This document shows positions 52,341-60,367 of a stretch of 64,000 nt of DNA, piece after piece. The stretch covers positions 41,067 through 105,066 of the forward strand of contig JBBAUA010000005.1 of NCBI GenBank assembly GCA_040398465.1. Direction: 5' to 3'. The notes beneath the pieces are model-generated. The model was not told where the DNA came from and searched no databases. It was given only the letters and a program-made list of their open reading frames with translations. The translations under genes were made by a program, and so were the position numbers. Position 1 is the first letter of the stretch. Each line of letters starts with the position of its first letter. This DNA is from UBA7672 sp040398465 (lineage in GTDB: Bacteria > Pseudomonadota > Alphaproteobacteria > Caulobacterales > Hyphomonadaceae).

Positions 52341-54281
52341 CTAGCTGGTCTGCTTGACCCTCATGTACCACTCGACCAGCCTGCGCACCTGCCGCTCGGT
52401 GTACCCGCGCTCAACCATCCGCTGCACGAACTCGTCGTGCTTCTTCTCGCTCTCCGAGTCCTTCTTGGACCCGAACGAGATCACGGGCAGCAGATCCTCC
52501 ACCTGGCTGAACATCCGCCGCTCGATGACTTCGCGGATCTTCTCGTACGACGTCCAGCTCGGATTGCGGCCCTTGTTGTTGGCGCGCTGGCGAAGCGTGA
52601 ACTTCACCACTTCGTTCCGGAAGTCCTTCGGGTTCGCAATTCCAGCCGGCTTCTCGATCTTCGACAGTTCCTGATTCAGCAGCTCGCGATCCAGCATCTG
52701 GCCCGTGTCGGGGTCCTTGAAATCCTGATCCTCGATCCACGCATCGGCATAGTCGACATAGCGGTCGAACAGGTTCTGACCGTAGTCGTGATAGCTCTCC
52801 AGATACGCCTTCTGGATTTCGTGGCCGATGAACTCCGCATAGCGCGGCGCCAGGTCGGCCTTGATGAATTCCAGATATGCGCCCTCGGTATCGTCAGGGA
52901 ACTGCTCGCGCTTGATCGCCTGCTCCAGCACGTACATCAGGTGAACCGGATCGGCTGCGACCTCTTCCGTGTCGTGGTTGAACGTCGCCGACAGCGCCTT
53001 GAAGGCGAAGCGGGTGGAGATGCCCTCCATCCCCTCGTCCACTCCTGCCGCGTCCTTGTACTCCTGCAGCGTACGGGCCCTGGGATCGACCTCCTTGAGA
53101 CTTTCCCCGTCATACACCCGCATTTTCGCGAAGAGGTTGGAGTTCTCGTGGGGCTTTAGGCGCGACAGCACCGAGAACCGCGCCAGCATCTCCAGCGTGC
53201 CCGGCGCCAGCGGCGCTTCCGCCAGCTCCGACCCACGCACAAGCTTGTCGTAGATCTTCGTCTCTTCCGTCACCCGCAGCGCATACGGCACCTTGATGAC
53301 GTAGATACGGTCGATGAAGGCCTCGTTGGTCTTGTTGTTCTTGAAGGCGCGCCACTCGCTCTCGTTCGAGTGCGCCATCACGATACCCGTGAACGGGATC
53401 GCCCCGATGTTCTCGGACCCGACATAGTTCCCCTCCTGCGTCGCCGTCAGCAGGGGGTGCAGCATCTTGATCGGCGCCTTGAACATCTCGACGAACTCGA
53501 GAACGCCCTGGTTCGCGCGGTTGAGGCCGCCCGAATAGGAGTAGGCATCCGGGTCGTTCTGGGAGTGCATCTCCAGCTTTCGGATGTCGATCTTGCCGAC
53601 GAGCGAGGAGACGTCCTGGTTGTTCTCGTCACCCGGCTCCACCTTCGCGACGCCGATCTGGCGAAGGCGCGACGGCTTCACCTTCGCGACCCGGAACTTC
53701 GTGATGTCGCCGCCGAACTCGTCCAGCCGCTTCAGCGCCCACGGGCTCATCAGCCCGGTGAGCCGCCGGCGCGGTATGTTGTAGGCCTTGAACAGCGTCT
53801 CAGCCTGGGTGTCTGGATCAAACAGCGCCAGCGGGCTCTCGAAAACTGGCGAGAGATCATTCCCCGCCTTCAGTACATAGATGTACTGGTCCTCGATCAG
53901 CGCCTTGATGCGCTCGGCCAGCGACGACTTGCCACCGCCGACGGGCCCGAGCAGGTAAAGCACCTGCTTGCGTTCCTCGAGCCCCTGCGCGCCCTGCCGG
54001 AAGAAGGCCACGATCCGCTCGATCGTCTCCTCCATCCCGTAGAACTCGGAGAAGCGCGGATAGACGCGGATGGTGCGGTTCGAGTGAATGCGTCCAAGCC
54101 GCGAGTCCCGCGACGTGTCGATCATCTCGGGTTCGCCGATGGCGGCAAGCAGCCGCTCGTGTGGACCTGCATACATCAGCGGGTCCTGTCTGCACCCCTC
54201 CAGATACTCCTGGATCGTCATCACCGTCTCGCGACGGGTCTCGAAGGCCTTGGTGTAGCTATCGAACAGATCGCGCGACAT
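52341..54281 (-). CDS. prkA: PrkA-type serine protein kinase
   Basis: About 646 aa; the start is chosen at ATG 54281 (MSRDLFDSYTKAFETR), matching the family N-terminus with GGGAG upstream; ATGs at 54284 and 54293 are alternatives. The AAA-like ATPase part has a Walker A-like GPVGGGKSSLAERIK and a conserved IMAHSNESEWRAFKNNKTNEAF. The C-terminal kinase-like region begins near residue 400 (PHENSNLFAKMRVYDGESL). First gene of the prkA-yeaH-spoVR operon. Known in E. coli (YeaG) and Bacillus (PrkA). Confidence 0.94.
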   Translation of the reverse strand: MSRDLFDSYTKAFETRRETVMTIQEYLEGCRQDPLMYAGPHERLLAAIGEPEMIDTSRDSRLGRIHSNRTIRVYPRFSEFYGMEETIERIVAFFRQGAQGLEERKQVLYLLGPVGGGKSSLAERIKALIEDQYIYVLKAGNDLSPVFESPLALFDPDTQAETLFKAYNIPRRRLTGLMSPWALKRLDEFGGDITKFRVAKVKPSRLRQIGVAKVEPGDENNQDVSSLVGKIDIRKLEMHSQNDPDAYSYSGGLNRANQGVLEFVEMFKAPIKMLHPLLTATQEGNYVGSENIGAIPFTGIVMAHSNESEWRAFKNNKTNEAFIDRIYVIKVPYALRVTEETKIYDKLVRGSELAEAPLAPGTLEMLARFSVLSRLKPHENSNLFAKMRVYDGESLKEVDPRARTLQEYKDAAGVDEGMEGISTRFAFKALSATFNHDTEEVAADPVHLMYVLEQAIKREQFPDDTEGAYLEFIKADLAPRYAEFIGHEIQKAYLESYHDYGQNLFDRYVDYADAWIEDQDFKDPDTGQMLDRELLNQELSKIEKPAGIANPKDFRNEVVKFTLRQRANNKGRNPSWTSYEKIREVIERRMFSQVEDLLPVISFGSKKDSESEKKHDEFVQRMVERGYTERQVRRLVEWYMRVKQTS

Positions 54282-54876
54282 CATCGCTCCCATCTCTGCC
54301 CTCTCGGGCGCCAGAGGCACGTACTAGGCTCGCCGGCAACTCGCAGTGCGAGCCGTGCAGTCCCTCGTAAGCTGCACCCTGTCGGGAGTAGCGCGCCCTG
54401 CCTCGTAGCGGGTGCGGCGGGCGCGACCCTGAGTGGTGCGATGAGGAACTGTCTCCTCAAATGTCGGCGCCGCGGAGAAGAAATTGAAGAGGGGGCTCTG
54501 CAATCCACCCCGGCGCGTGAGTCAGGATCATAGACGAATCTCGAAGTTGAACCAGCGCTTGCAACATTTGAACGAGCTGCTTTTCCCTTCCGTCGCCTGC
54601 GTGGTGCATTGGCAACAACAGGTGCGGTTTGAACGTGCAGTGCGGCCTTCGCGACGCCTTTGCCTTGGGCATCGCCGCCACAATTCGTCGTGAGAGGTCG
54701 ATCATGCCCCGACGCACGGCATGGCGCCGCTCATCACCCGCCCATGCCGCAGGCCCGCCGGGTCTGGCGCTCAACATGTGTGAGTGCTGACTGCGGCACC
54801 TCAGCCGCCCGCAGCACTGGACAAGCCGGGAGCTGGCATTAGCCTCGCCGGATCAGAGTTCGGGGGAGTTGTAATC
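54282..54876. other. 595-base gap, no convincing gene
   Basis: The stretch between prkA and the next gene carries only short, non-conserved-looking ORFs; one of about 106 codons on the minus strand (54457-54777) has no recognisable family and poor start context. It must contain the prkA operon promoter (minus strand). No structured RNA or repeat stands out by eye, and base composition is locally a little lower in GC than the genes around it. Confidence 0.5.
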
Positions 54877-55605
54877 GTGAGATTAACGCGTGCGCTCGTC
54901 CTGTTGCTGACAGCACCGGTGATTTCGCCAACCTCGCCTGCAGTCGCTCAGAGCTCCGACTGGCTTGCCCGTTGCCGGCTCCAGCTGGCCGACGAAAGCA
55001 AACCGGAATCGGGCAAGTACTTTTTCCAGTCGCGTGGCAAGGTGGTTGGCGCGGAAGCCAGAGCGCAGCTCGATTACGGCAGCGGGGTGTCGGCTCGCGC
55101 AGTCGTATACCCTACGGACGCGGTGGATCTGCTGAATCCCTATTCAAACGTTTCGTTCAGCGTGAGTTACTTCATTCCCGGCGACGGGAAGGGCAAGCCA
55201 GCGGTCGGCGCCGTCAGCTTCCGAGCCATAGGCGCCAACTTCGCCACGATTGCTGGTGCACCAATCACGATGAAGCTGACAATTGATGGGACAAGTTTTG
55301 GCCCCTTCGAGCCCGCTCCCGTCAGCTCGGGCATGTATTCCGTCTGGCTCGATACGGCGGAAACCGACGGCGACGGCAAGGCGCCCAGATTGGGCGCCGC
55401 CGATTTCGCCAGGCTCGCGAAGGCGGTCGACTCAATGACCACTGTGGAGGTCGCACTCGTTCGTGACGGAACCGAGATCGCGCGCGGCGCCATTTCAACA
55501 CCGCAGGCAGCTTCGTGGCGTGATGGCCTGGGCGCATGGGCTGCAAGAATGAACCCGGGCGTCGGCGCAGCCACATCCTGCCCCGGCGGCGACATCCTGA
55601 ACTGA
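54877..55605 (+). CDS. Secreted protein of unknown function
   Basis: 242 aa from GTG 54877, with GGGGAG eight bases upstream. The signal peptide is VRLTRALVLLLTAPVISP then SPAVAQ. The mature part includes two Cys (ARCRLQL and TSCPGGD) that could form a disulfide. The beta-rich middle includes VSFSVSYFIPGDGKGK and MKLTIDGTSFGPF. The pattern resembles small periplasmic invasion-associated-locus-B-like proteins, but I would not assert it. Stands alone with a long upstream gap. Confidence 0.65.
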   Translation: MRLTRALVLLLTAPVISPTSPAVAQSSDWLARCRLQLADESKPESGKYFFQSRGKVVGAEARAQLDYGSGVSARAVVYPTDAVDLLNPYSNVSFSVSYFIPGDGKGKPAVGAVSFRAIGANFATIAGAPITMKLTIDGTSFGPFEPAPVSSGMYSVWLDTAETDGDGKAPRLGAADFARLAKAVDSMTTVEVALVRDGTEIARGAISTPQAASWRDGLGAWAARMNPGVGAATSCPGGDILN

Positions 55606-55725
55606 CGCCTTACGCGTCCCGTTACAGCAACCGCAGCAGCTCCGTCTCGCCGCGGCTCAACCCCGCTGGTCCTTCAGCAGCAGCCTAATCGCGGCCAGGC
55701 GTCTTTCCTGAATGAACTGTGCGAT

Positions 55726-55980
55726 TTAGTGGTGACGCCGTCCGGCGCGCTGAAAGCTCCAGAGCTGGTGGTCGAGCTCATCGACTTCGCCGGTCCACGT
55801 CAGTTCGGAATCCGCATGCATCGTGTTATCGGGCGCGTCCGCATCGGGAGTCTTCGGTCCCCAACCGTCGAAATTGTGTGGAAGCCCATCTAGCCACGAC
55901 GGCGCCTGCTGCTCAGCAATATGATCTGCGTGAAGTTTGGGGTCATGATCACGCGAGTTCGTACGGTCGGCATCGGCCAT
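55726..55980 (-). CDS. Small hydrophilic hypothetical protein
   Basis: 84 aa, very rich in Asp and His: MADADRTNSRDHDPKLHADH, then WLDGLPHNFDGWGPKTPDAD. A strong AGGAG ribosome site lies six bases before the ATG, which is the main reason for believing it. No family recognised. No membrane or signal segment. The surrounding region is poor in recognisable genes. Confidence 0.5.
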   Translation of the reverse strand: MADADRTNSRDHDPKLHADHIAEQQAPSWLDGLPHNFDGWGPKTPDADAPDNTMHADSELTWTGEVDELDHQLWSFQRAGRRHH

Positions 55981-56162
55981 GGCGCGCTCCTGTAAGTTGC
56001 TTCGGGGCTTGCGCGATAACGCGTGAAACCGGTTTCGGTTACAGAACGTCAGGCAGGGCCTCCGGACGCCCCCGTCCGGGCCCGCGTTGTAAACTGTCGG
56101 GCTTGCATCTCTGTACGCAACCGAACCCGCGATGCCGCGTTGGCGTTCGACAGCGAGCCCCG

Positions 56163-56453
56163 ATGGCCATGGGCGTCGTGCTGCCTTTGCCGGCGAGCAC
56201 CACCTTACCGGGGTTCGACTTTCACCTGATGCACGACGTAGAAGTCCGCGATGAAGCCGGCGTCGAGCTTGACGATCTGCACGCCGCCAGGCGCCACGCC
56301 GTGAAGCTGATCGCGGAGGTCCTTTGCAAGGAACCGTAGCAGATCTGGAAATCCGACGTCTACCGCGTCACCATAGCAAACGAGCGCGACTTGCTGCTCC
56401 TGTCGGTCGAGATGATTGCACAGTCAGCGCCGCCCTGTGGCAAACGCGGCTGA
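56163..56453 (+). pseudogene. DUF6894 gene interrupted by an amber codon
   Basis: One frame reads PGFDFHLMHDVEVRDEAG then VELDDLHAARRHAVKLIAEV, the conserved body of the small DUF6894 proteins common in alphaproteobacteria. It hits a TAG at 56337-56339, and the same frame continues after it as QIWKSDVYRVTIANERDLLLLSVEM up to TGA at 56451-56453, which is the rest of the domain. The family's usual start (MPRYFFH-like) is also altered (LPGFDFH), the nearest ATG lying upstream. Probably a decaying gene; read-through or sequencing error is possible. Confidence 0.6.
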
Positions 56454-56474
56454 GGACAGAATAGCAGCGGCCGC

Positions 56475-56551
56475 TGGCGATCCCGGCAGGACTTGAACCT
56501 GCAACCACCCGCTTAGAAGGCGGGTGCTCTATCCAGTTGAGCTACGGGATC
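56475..56551 (-). tRNA. tRNA-Arg (anticodon TCT)
   Basis: Minus strand. Acceptor GATCCCG pairs with CGGGATC. D-arm GCTCAACTGGATAGAGC, anticodon stem CCCGC/GCGGG with loop CTTCTAA (anticodon TCT), T-arm GCAGGTTCAAGTCCTGC. The 3' CCA is encoded. Reads AGA (and AGG by wobble). Confidence 0.95.
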
Positions 56552-56608
56552 AGGCGCAGCCTGCGCGTCTTAGTTGGGTTCACGGCCGGATGGTAGGGCG
56601 CCCGGGAA

Positions 56609-56914
56609 TCAATGCGTCCAGGGCTTGCGGCGGCCGGCGGCGAAATTGTCGGCATAGGCCTTGATCACGCGTCTGGCCTCCCGCGCCTCGGTGACCTGGA
56701 AGGGGATGCCCTCCCGGCGCGCAAACGCGATCGCTTCCTCACGCGTGGCGAACGTCATCCGGACCTGCGTATTGGTGTCGGCGTTGGAAATCCAGCCCAT
56801 CAGCGGGTCCACCGTGCGCGGCGTCTCGCTGTCGAATTCCAGCAGCCAGTCCTGCGACTTGGCCGTGCCGGACTGCATGGCGTTGCGGGCGGGGCGGTAG
56901 ATTTTCGCAAGCAT
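56609..56914 (-). CDS. ETC complex I accessory subunit (NDUFS4-like)
   Basis: 101 aa from ATG 56914 (MLAKIYRPARNAMQSGTAKS). The pattern SQDWLLEFDSETPRTVDPLMGW and FATREEAIAFARREGIPFQV matches the conserved ETC-complex-I-like domain of the NDUFS4 family, found in alphaproteobacteria and mitochondria. It stabilises the NADH-binding arm of complex I. Stands alone after the tRNA. Confidence 0.92.
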   Translation of the reverse strand: MLAKIYRPARNAMQSGTAKSQDWLLEFDSETPRTVDPLMGWISNADTNTQVRMTFATREEAIAFARREGIPFQVTEAREARRVIKAYADNFAAGRRKPWTH

Positions 56915-56992
56915 GGGCGGCGACTCCGTAATCTGGCCCATCTGCCCGCAAAACCGTGAAAATTCAACTGCGCAGAACCGCGCGCTCGCGTC

Positions 56993-57379
56993 TCAGCCGG
57001 GATCCCCCCGGAGGCTGAGGATGTACTCCGCCAGGTCCGAGATTTCTGCATCACCAAAGATGTAGTCCGGCATGACCGGGTGCGAGTCCCGCATGGCTGC
57101 AGCGAGGCTTTCAGGGGTGGATTGGGTCCGCGCGGCCAGTTCACGGAATTTGGGGGCCCCAATCTCCATCACGGGCGGCGCTCCCATCCCGACATCGTGA
57201 CAGCGCGAGCACACCTGCCCCGCCACAGCCGCCCCACGATACGCGGCTGGACCGCCTTGCGCGGGCTGCGCCGCAACTGGCGTCTCCACTTTCGGCGATT
57301 CCACAGAGGCCGGCGGACTGCACCCGGCAAGCCCCAAGACGCCGACTGTCGCCAGCATAAGAAAACCGGTGCGCATCAT
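56993..57379 (-). CDS. Small c-type cytochrome, lipoprotein
   Basis: 128 aa from the first of two adjacent ATGs (57379), preceded by AGGAGG eight bases upstream. The signal ends LAGC, so it is probably lipid-anchored. One haem-binding motif CSRCHD, with distal Met in HPVMPDYIF, a monohaem class I cytochrome. Likely an electron carrier in the periplasm; its partner is not evident from the neighbourhood. Confidence 0.88.
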   Translation of the reverse strand: MMRTGFLMLATVGVLGLAGCSPPASVESPKVETPVAAQPAQGGPAAYRGAAVAGQVCSRCHDVGMGAPPVMEIGAPKFRELAARTQSTPESLAAAMRDSHPVMPDYIFGDAEISDLAEYILSLRGDPG

Positions 57380-57455
57380 CGTGGAGGCCTCCTGCACGCC
57401 CCCCCTTGCTGAACCGAAATCTGGGCCGGCGACGACAACACGGGCTTGATCCTCA

Positions 57456-58145
57456 TCAAGCCGCGAGCCGCGCTCTGGCCTCAGCAACGACAAGTGCTGG
57501 GAGGCCCGGTAGTTCCCCCGCGGTGAAAGCAGCCACCGGCTGGCGCGGCGCCGTCGAGACCAGCACGTCGAAGTCCGTCCCGCCGTGCATCCCATCTCCA
57601 AGGAACAGACCCACCGCCGACCACGGCGCTTCAACAGCAGCTACCACGTCCTGCGCGAACGGCGCCTCCTCGAGAAAGGCCACCTCGATACGGCCATAGC
57701 GAGCCTGCATCTGTTGCGCGACGATCCGCGCGCACGCTGCCGATCGCCCGGTTTGCTTCGAGCCATGCGCCAGCAGCACTACCCGCGGGTCCGCCGCATG
57801 GCTTATCGTGCGGAGCGCGAGATTGTCCGCCAGCAACGGCGCAAAGCCGCGCCACATCGCCATCGGCGGCGCTAGCGTACGATGGGGCCCCGCCAGGAAC
57901 GGTTTCAACCGCTTCTCGAAGAAAAAGCCGTCCGAGAACAGCAGCGGCAGCATGATCAGCCTGCGCCCCCCGCAAGCCTCGACAGCCCGCTCGACCACAC
58001 CCTCGACATTGACGAGAACCGAACCGACATCAGCCTCCGGCAGCGCCTGCCCCACCCGCTCAACAATGCCGGCAAGCCGCGCATTGTTCGCGGCTCCGCC
58101 GCGCTCACCATGCGCCGCCAGCAGGATCACGGGCCGGTCAGTCAT
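57456..58145 (-). CDS. CbiX-like sirohydrochlorin chelatase
   Basis: 229 aa from ATG 58145. Two CbiX/SirB-type halves: N-terminal VILLAAHGERGG and C-terminal VVLLAHGSKQTGR, each with the metal-binding His of class II chelatases. Inserts Co2+ or Fe2+ into sirohydrochlorin-type rings in cobalamin or siroheme synthesis. No other cobalamin or siroheme genes are adjacent, so the metal and pathway remain open. Confidence 0.78.
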   Translation of the reverse strand: MTDRPVILLAAHGERGGAANNARLAGIVERVGQALPEADVGSVLVNVEGVVERAVEACGGRRLIMLPLLFSDGFFFEKRLKPFLAGPHRTLAPPMAMWRGFAPLLADNLALRTISHAADPRVVLLAHGSKQTGRSAACARIVAQQMQARYGRIEVAFLEEAPFAQDVVAAVEAPWSAVGLFLGDGMHGGTDFDVLVSTAPRQPVAAFTAGELPGLPALVVAEARARLAA

Positions 58146-58203
58146 TTGTTTCTCGGAAACGACGGCATGCCAGGCCGAAGCCCACGGCATGGCGGGCGAA
58201 GAT

Positions 58204-58280
58204 TGGTCGGAGTGGCTGGATTCGAACCAACGACCCTCTGCTCCCAAAGCAGATGCGCTACCAGACTGCGCCACACTCCG
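58204..58280 (-). tRNA. tRNA-Pro (anticodon TGG)
   Basis: Minus strand. Acceptor CGGAGTG pairs with CACTCCG, anticodon stem CTGCT/AGCAG with loop TTTGGGA (anticodon TGG), T-arm GTTGGTTCGAATCCAGC, and encoded CCA. Reads CCN proline codons, mainly CCA and CCG. Confidence 0.95.
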
Positions 58281-58395
58281 ATCAGGCGGGGTTTATACCC
58301 GAAACATGGCGGAACGGAAGCGAAGCTCTGATGTCGCGCTATTTGCCCCGGAAAAAGGTCTCTGCAATGCGCAATCGACCCATATTTGGCTCTTT

Positions 58396-58407
58396 CGTTA
58401 ATTAACG
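58396..58407. promoter_or_regulatory. Palindromic operator candidate before the ArsR-type gene
   Basis: CGTTAATTAACG is a perfect 12-base palindrome just upstream of the ArsR-type start, with a further CGTTAA at 58412-58417 touching the ATG. AT-rich dyads of this kind are typical ArsR-family operators, so autoregulation is plausible. The lack of a ribosome site suggests a leaderless or near-leaderless transcript. Confidence 0.5.
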
Positions 58408-58417
58408 TCTTCGTTAA

Positions 58418-58801
58418 ATGCAGGCGATGGACTTACTCTCCCAGACGCTCTCCGCACTCGCCGACCCCACGCGGCGGGCCATCCTCGCCCGCCTCAGCCA
58501 GGGCGAGGCGACCGTCAATGAACTGGCCGAGCCATTCGATATCTCCCTTCCTGCAATCTCCCGTCATCTGAAGGTGCTGGAAACGGCAGGCCTGATCTCA
58601 CGCGGACGCGAGGCGCAGTGGCGCCCCTGCCATCTGGAGGCCGCCCCGCTCAAACAGGTCGATGGCTGGCTCTCGCGATACCGGAAGCTCTGGGAGGGCT
58701 CCTTCGATCGCATGGACGTCTACCTCGCGCAGATCCAGAAGCCGCCGTCCCCGCCTCCACCGCCCCGCAGGAAAGGAAGCGCCAATGACCGCAAGCGCTG
58801 A
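58418..58801 (+). CDS. ArsR-family transcriptional regulator
   Basis: 127 aa. Winged-helix core: LSQTLSALADPTRRAILARL, then VNELAEPFDISLPAISRHLKV and LETAGLISRGREAQWRPCHL. No Cys metal site is present; it belongs to the SdpR/ArsR group that pairs with SRPBCC/AHSA1 proteins. The next gene (AHSA1-like) starts inside its last codons. ATG 58427 is an alternative start. Confidence 0.9.
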   Translation: MQAMDLLSQTLSALADPTRRAILARLSQGEATVNELAEPFDISLPAISRHLKVLETAGLISRGREAQWRPCHLEAAPLKQVDGWLSRYRKLWEGSFDRMDVYLAQIQKPPSPPPPPRRKGSANDRKR

Positions 58802-59285
58802 AGGCTTCCACGACGACGAACTCCTGATCTCTCGCACCTTCGACGCCCCCGTCGCCCTCGTCTTCCGCCTCTGGGAGGATCGCGATCACATGATCCGCTG
58901 GTGGGGTCCGGAGAAATTCACCTGCACCGCTCTCGATTGGGAACTGACGCCTGGCCGCCGCTGGCATTCCACCATGGCCGCGAAGGACTGGGGCATGACT
59001 GGCATGGGCGGCGTCATCCGCGAGGTCGAGCGCAACAAGCGCATCATCTTCACGTTCAAATGGGATCGCGACGGAGAGAACCCCGTCGACACGCTGATCG
59101 CTGTCACCTTCGAGGAGCGTAATGGTCAGACCATCGAGTCCTTCCACCAGACCCCGTTCGTCAGCGTCGCAGCTCGCGACAGCCACATCGGCGGATGGAA
59201 CTCGCTCATCAACAAGCAACAGCTCTACGTCGAGAACATGGCGATTGCGGAGCGCGCGGCCGGACACAAGGAGGCACAGCGTTGA
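58785..59285 (+). CDS. SRPBCC (AHSA1-like) family protein
   Basis: 166 aa from ATG 58785 (GGAAAGGAAG upstream). Begins with LLISRTFDAPVALVFRLWED, then WWGPEKFTCTALDWELTPGR and GVIREVERNKRIIFTFKWD, the standard AHSA1/START-like signature. These proteins bind hydrophobic ligands. Co-directional and overlapping the ArsR gene, a common pair; likely regulated by it. Confidence 0.88.
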   Translation: MTASAEGFHDDELLISRTFDAPVALVFRLWEDRDHMIRWWGPEKFTCTALDWELTPGRRWHSTMAAKDWGMTGMGGVIREVERNKRIIFTFKWDRDGENPVDTLIAVTFEERNGQTIESFHQTPFVSVAARDSHIGGWNSLINKQQLYVENMAIAERAAGHKEAQR

Positions 59286-59476
59286 TCACGCTGACCACAT
59301 ACAGATGGGTTCCCGATTTCGCTGCGCCGCTGATGCGCGCCTTCCGCGTCCGCTGGGCGCTGGAAGAAGCCGGCATCCCTTACAGGGTGCGCCACGTCGC
59401 CCTCGGGCCGGAACAGAAATCGCCTAAACAGGAGCCCCCCCGAACCCGCCCTACTTCACTGCACGCAGCAACCTGA
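59282..59476 (+). pseudogene. Truncated glutathione S-transferase N-terminus
   Basis: A TTG start overlaps the SRPBCC stop (TTGA). The reading ITLTTYRWVPDFAAPLMR then AFRVRWALEEAGIPYRVRHV is the thioredoxin-like N-terminal domain of GST. It continues to KSPKQE but then loses similarity and ends at 59476, giving about 64 codons against about 210 in a normal GST. A run of seven C's (59433-59439) lies near the breakpoint. The rest of the gene has been lost, with the convergent thioesterase lying directly there. Confidence 0.7.
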
Positions 59477-59879
59477 ACACACCGGTTCCGCGAGCGCGCA
59501 CTTCGCCATCAACCAGGATCATGCACTCCGTCTGTGCGACCTCTTCATCGTGCCCGACGAGACGCCCGTGCGCCGTCAGCCAGTCGCCCTTACGCACCGG
59601 ATCGAAATACTCCATCCCCATCCGAAGCGTCACTGTCCTGCGGTTCAGCTTGAACACCGCCGCACGCGCCATCGCGCTGTCGCAGATCGTTGCGATCATC
59701 CCGCCATGCATGAAGCCCATGGTATTGGTGTGAACGAGCTCGACCGTCAGCCCCAGCGTGATCTCGCCCGGTGCGTTCTCGACCGACTGGAACAGCGGCC
59801 CGACATGGTTCACGAACGGAGCGCGCAGGACATGAACGAAACCTGGCGGCGCAACAATGTCCGGCTGATCAGCCGGCAT
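59451..59879 (-). CDS. PaaI-family thioesterase (hotdog fold)
   Basis: 142 aa. Hotdog motif NTMGFMHGGMIATICDSAMA with HGG and Asp; TVTLRMGMEYFDPVRKGDWL as the following strand. Distinct in sequence from the homologue at 9145-9570. Overlaps the DUF192 gene's end by 11 bases, so the pair is probably one transcript. Confidence 0.87.
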   Translation of the reverse strand: MPADQPDIVAPPGFVHVLRAPFVNHVGPLFQSVENAPGEITLGLTVELVHTNTMGFMHGGMIATICDSAMARAAVFKLNRRTVTLRMGMEYFDPVRKGDWLTAHGRLVGHDEEVAQTECMILVDGEVRARGTGVFRLLRAVK

Positions 59880-60318
59880 TGCCGAACGCCCTGTGCCTCA
59901 CCTTGTCGCCTGTCTTGAGGCCGAGCGCTGCAACTTGCCCCGCTGGAATTTCCAGCACCGCCGCGGAGCCAAGCCCGACCCACAGCGGCCGCAGGCTTCC
60001 CGCGCGCGCATGCTGGATCATGCCAACGATCGTGCCGTCGGGCGCCAGGAACACCACGTCGAGATCGAAGCCGACACCCTTCATCGTCGGCGACAGGTTC
60101 TCGCCCACCTTGCGATAGTCGATCAGCAGCCCCTCACCCGCAGCCAGCGCTGCGCGTCCGGCAAGGCCCGCCACCGCGGTGGGCTTCGTCTCGGCGACAT
60201 CCACCTTCACGGCGTGCGTCTTCTCGCCGGACACGATAGTCAGCGTCTCCGCCGGCTGGGCCATGGCCGCGGCCGGCAAAACAAGCGCAAGTGCGATGGC
60301 GAAAAGGGTGCGTTTCAT
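59869..60318 (-). CDS. DUF192 family exported protein
   Basis: 149 aa with a signal peptide (MKRTLFAIALALVLPAAAMA). DUF192 blocks: GLAGRAALAAGEGLLIDY, then GVGFDLDVVFLAPDGTIVGMI and WVGLGSAAVLEIPAGQVAALG. Function not established. It lies downstream of the tandem cold-shock gene, a neighbourhood I have seen conserved in alphaproteobacteria. Overlaps the thioesterase start. Confidence 0.88.
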   Translation of the reverse strand: MKRTLFAIALALVLPAAAMAQPAETLTIVSGEKTHAVKVDVAETKPTAVAGLAGRAALAAGEGLLIDYRKVGENLSPTMKGVGFDLDVVFLAPDGTIVGMIQHARAGSLRPLWVGLGSAAVLEIPAGQVAALGLKTGDKVRHRAFGNAG

Positions 60319-60367
60319 TCAGCCCGGATAGAACGCCGGCCGCGCGATGCCAAGGGCGTCCACTCCC

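Noticed and set aside
54457..54777. 106-codon minus-strand ORF in the gap before the secreted protein gene
   Set aside because: No family resemblance, weak start context, and low-complexity reading; not enough support.
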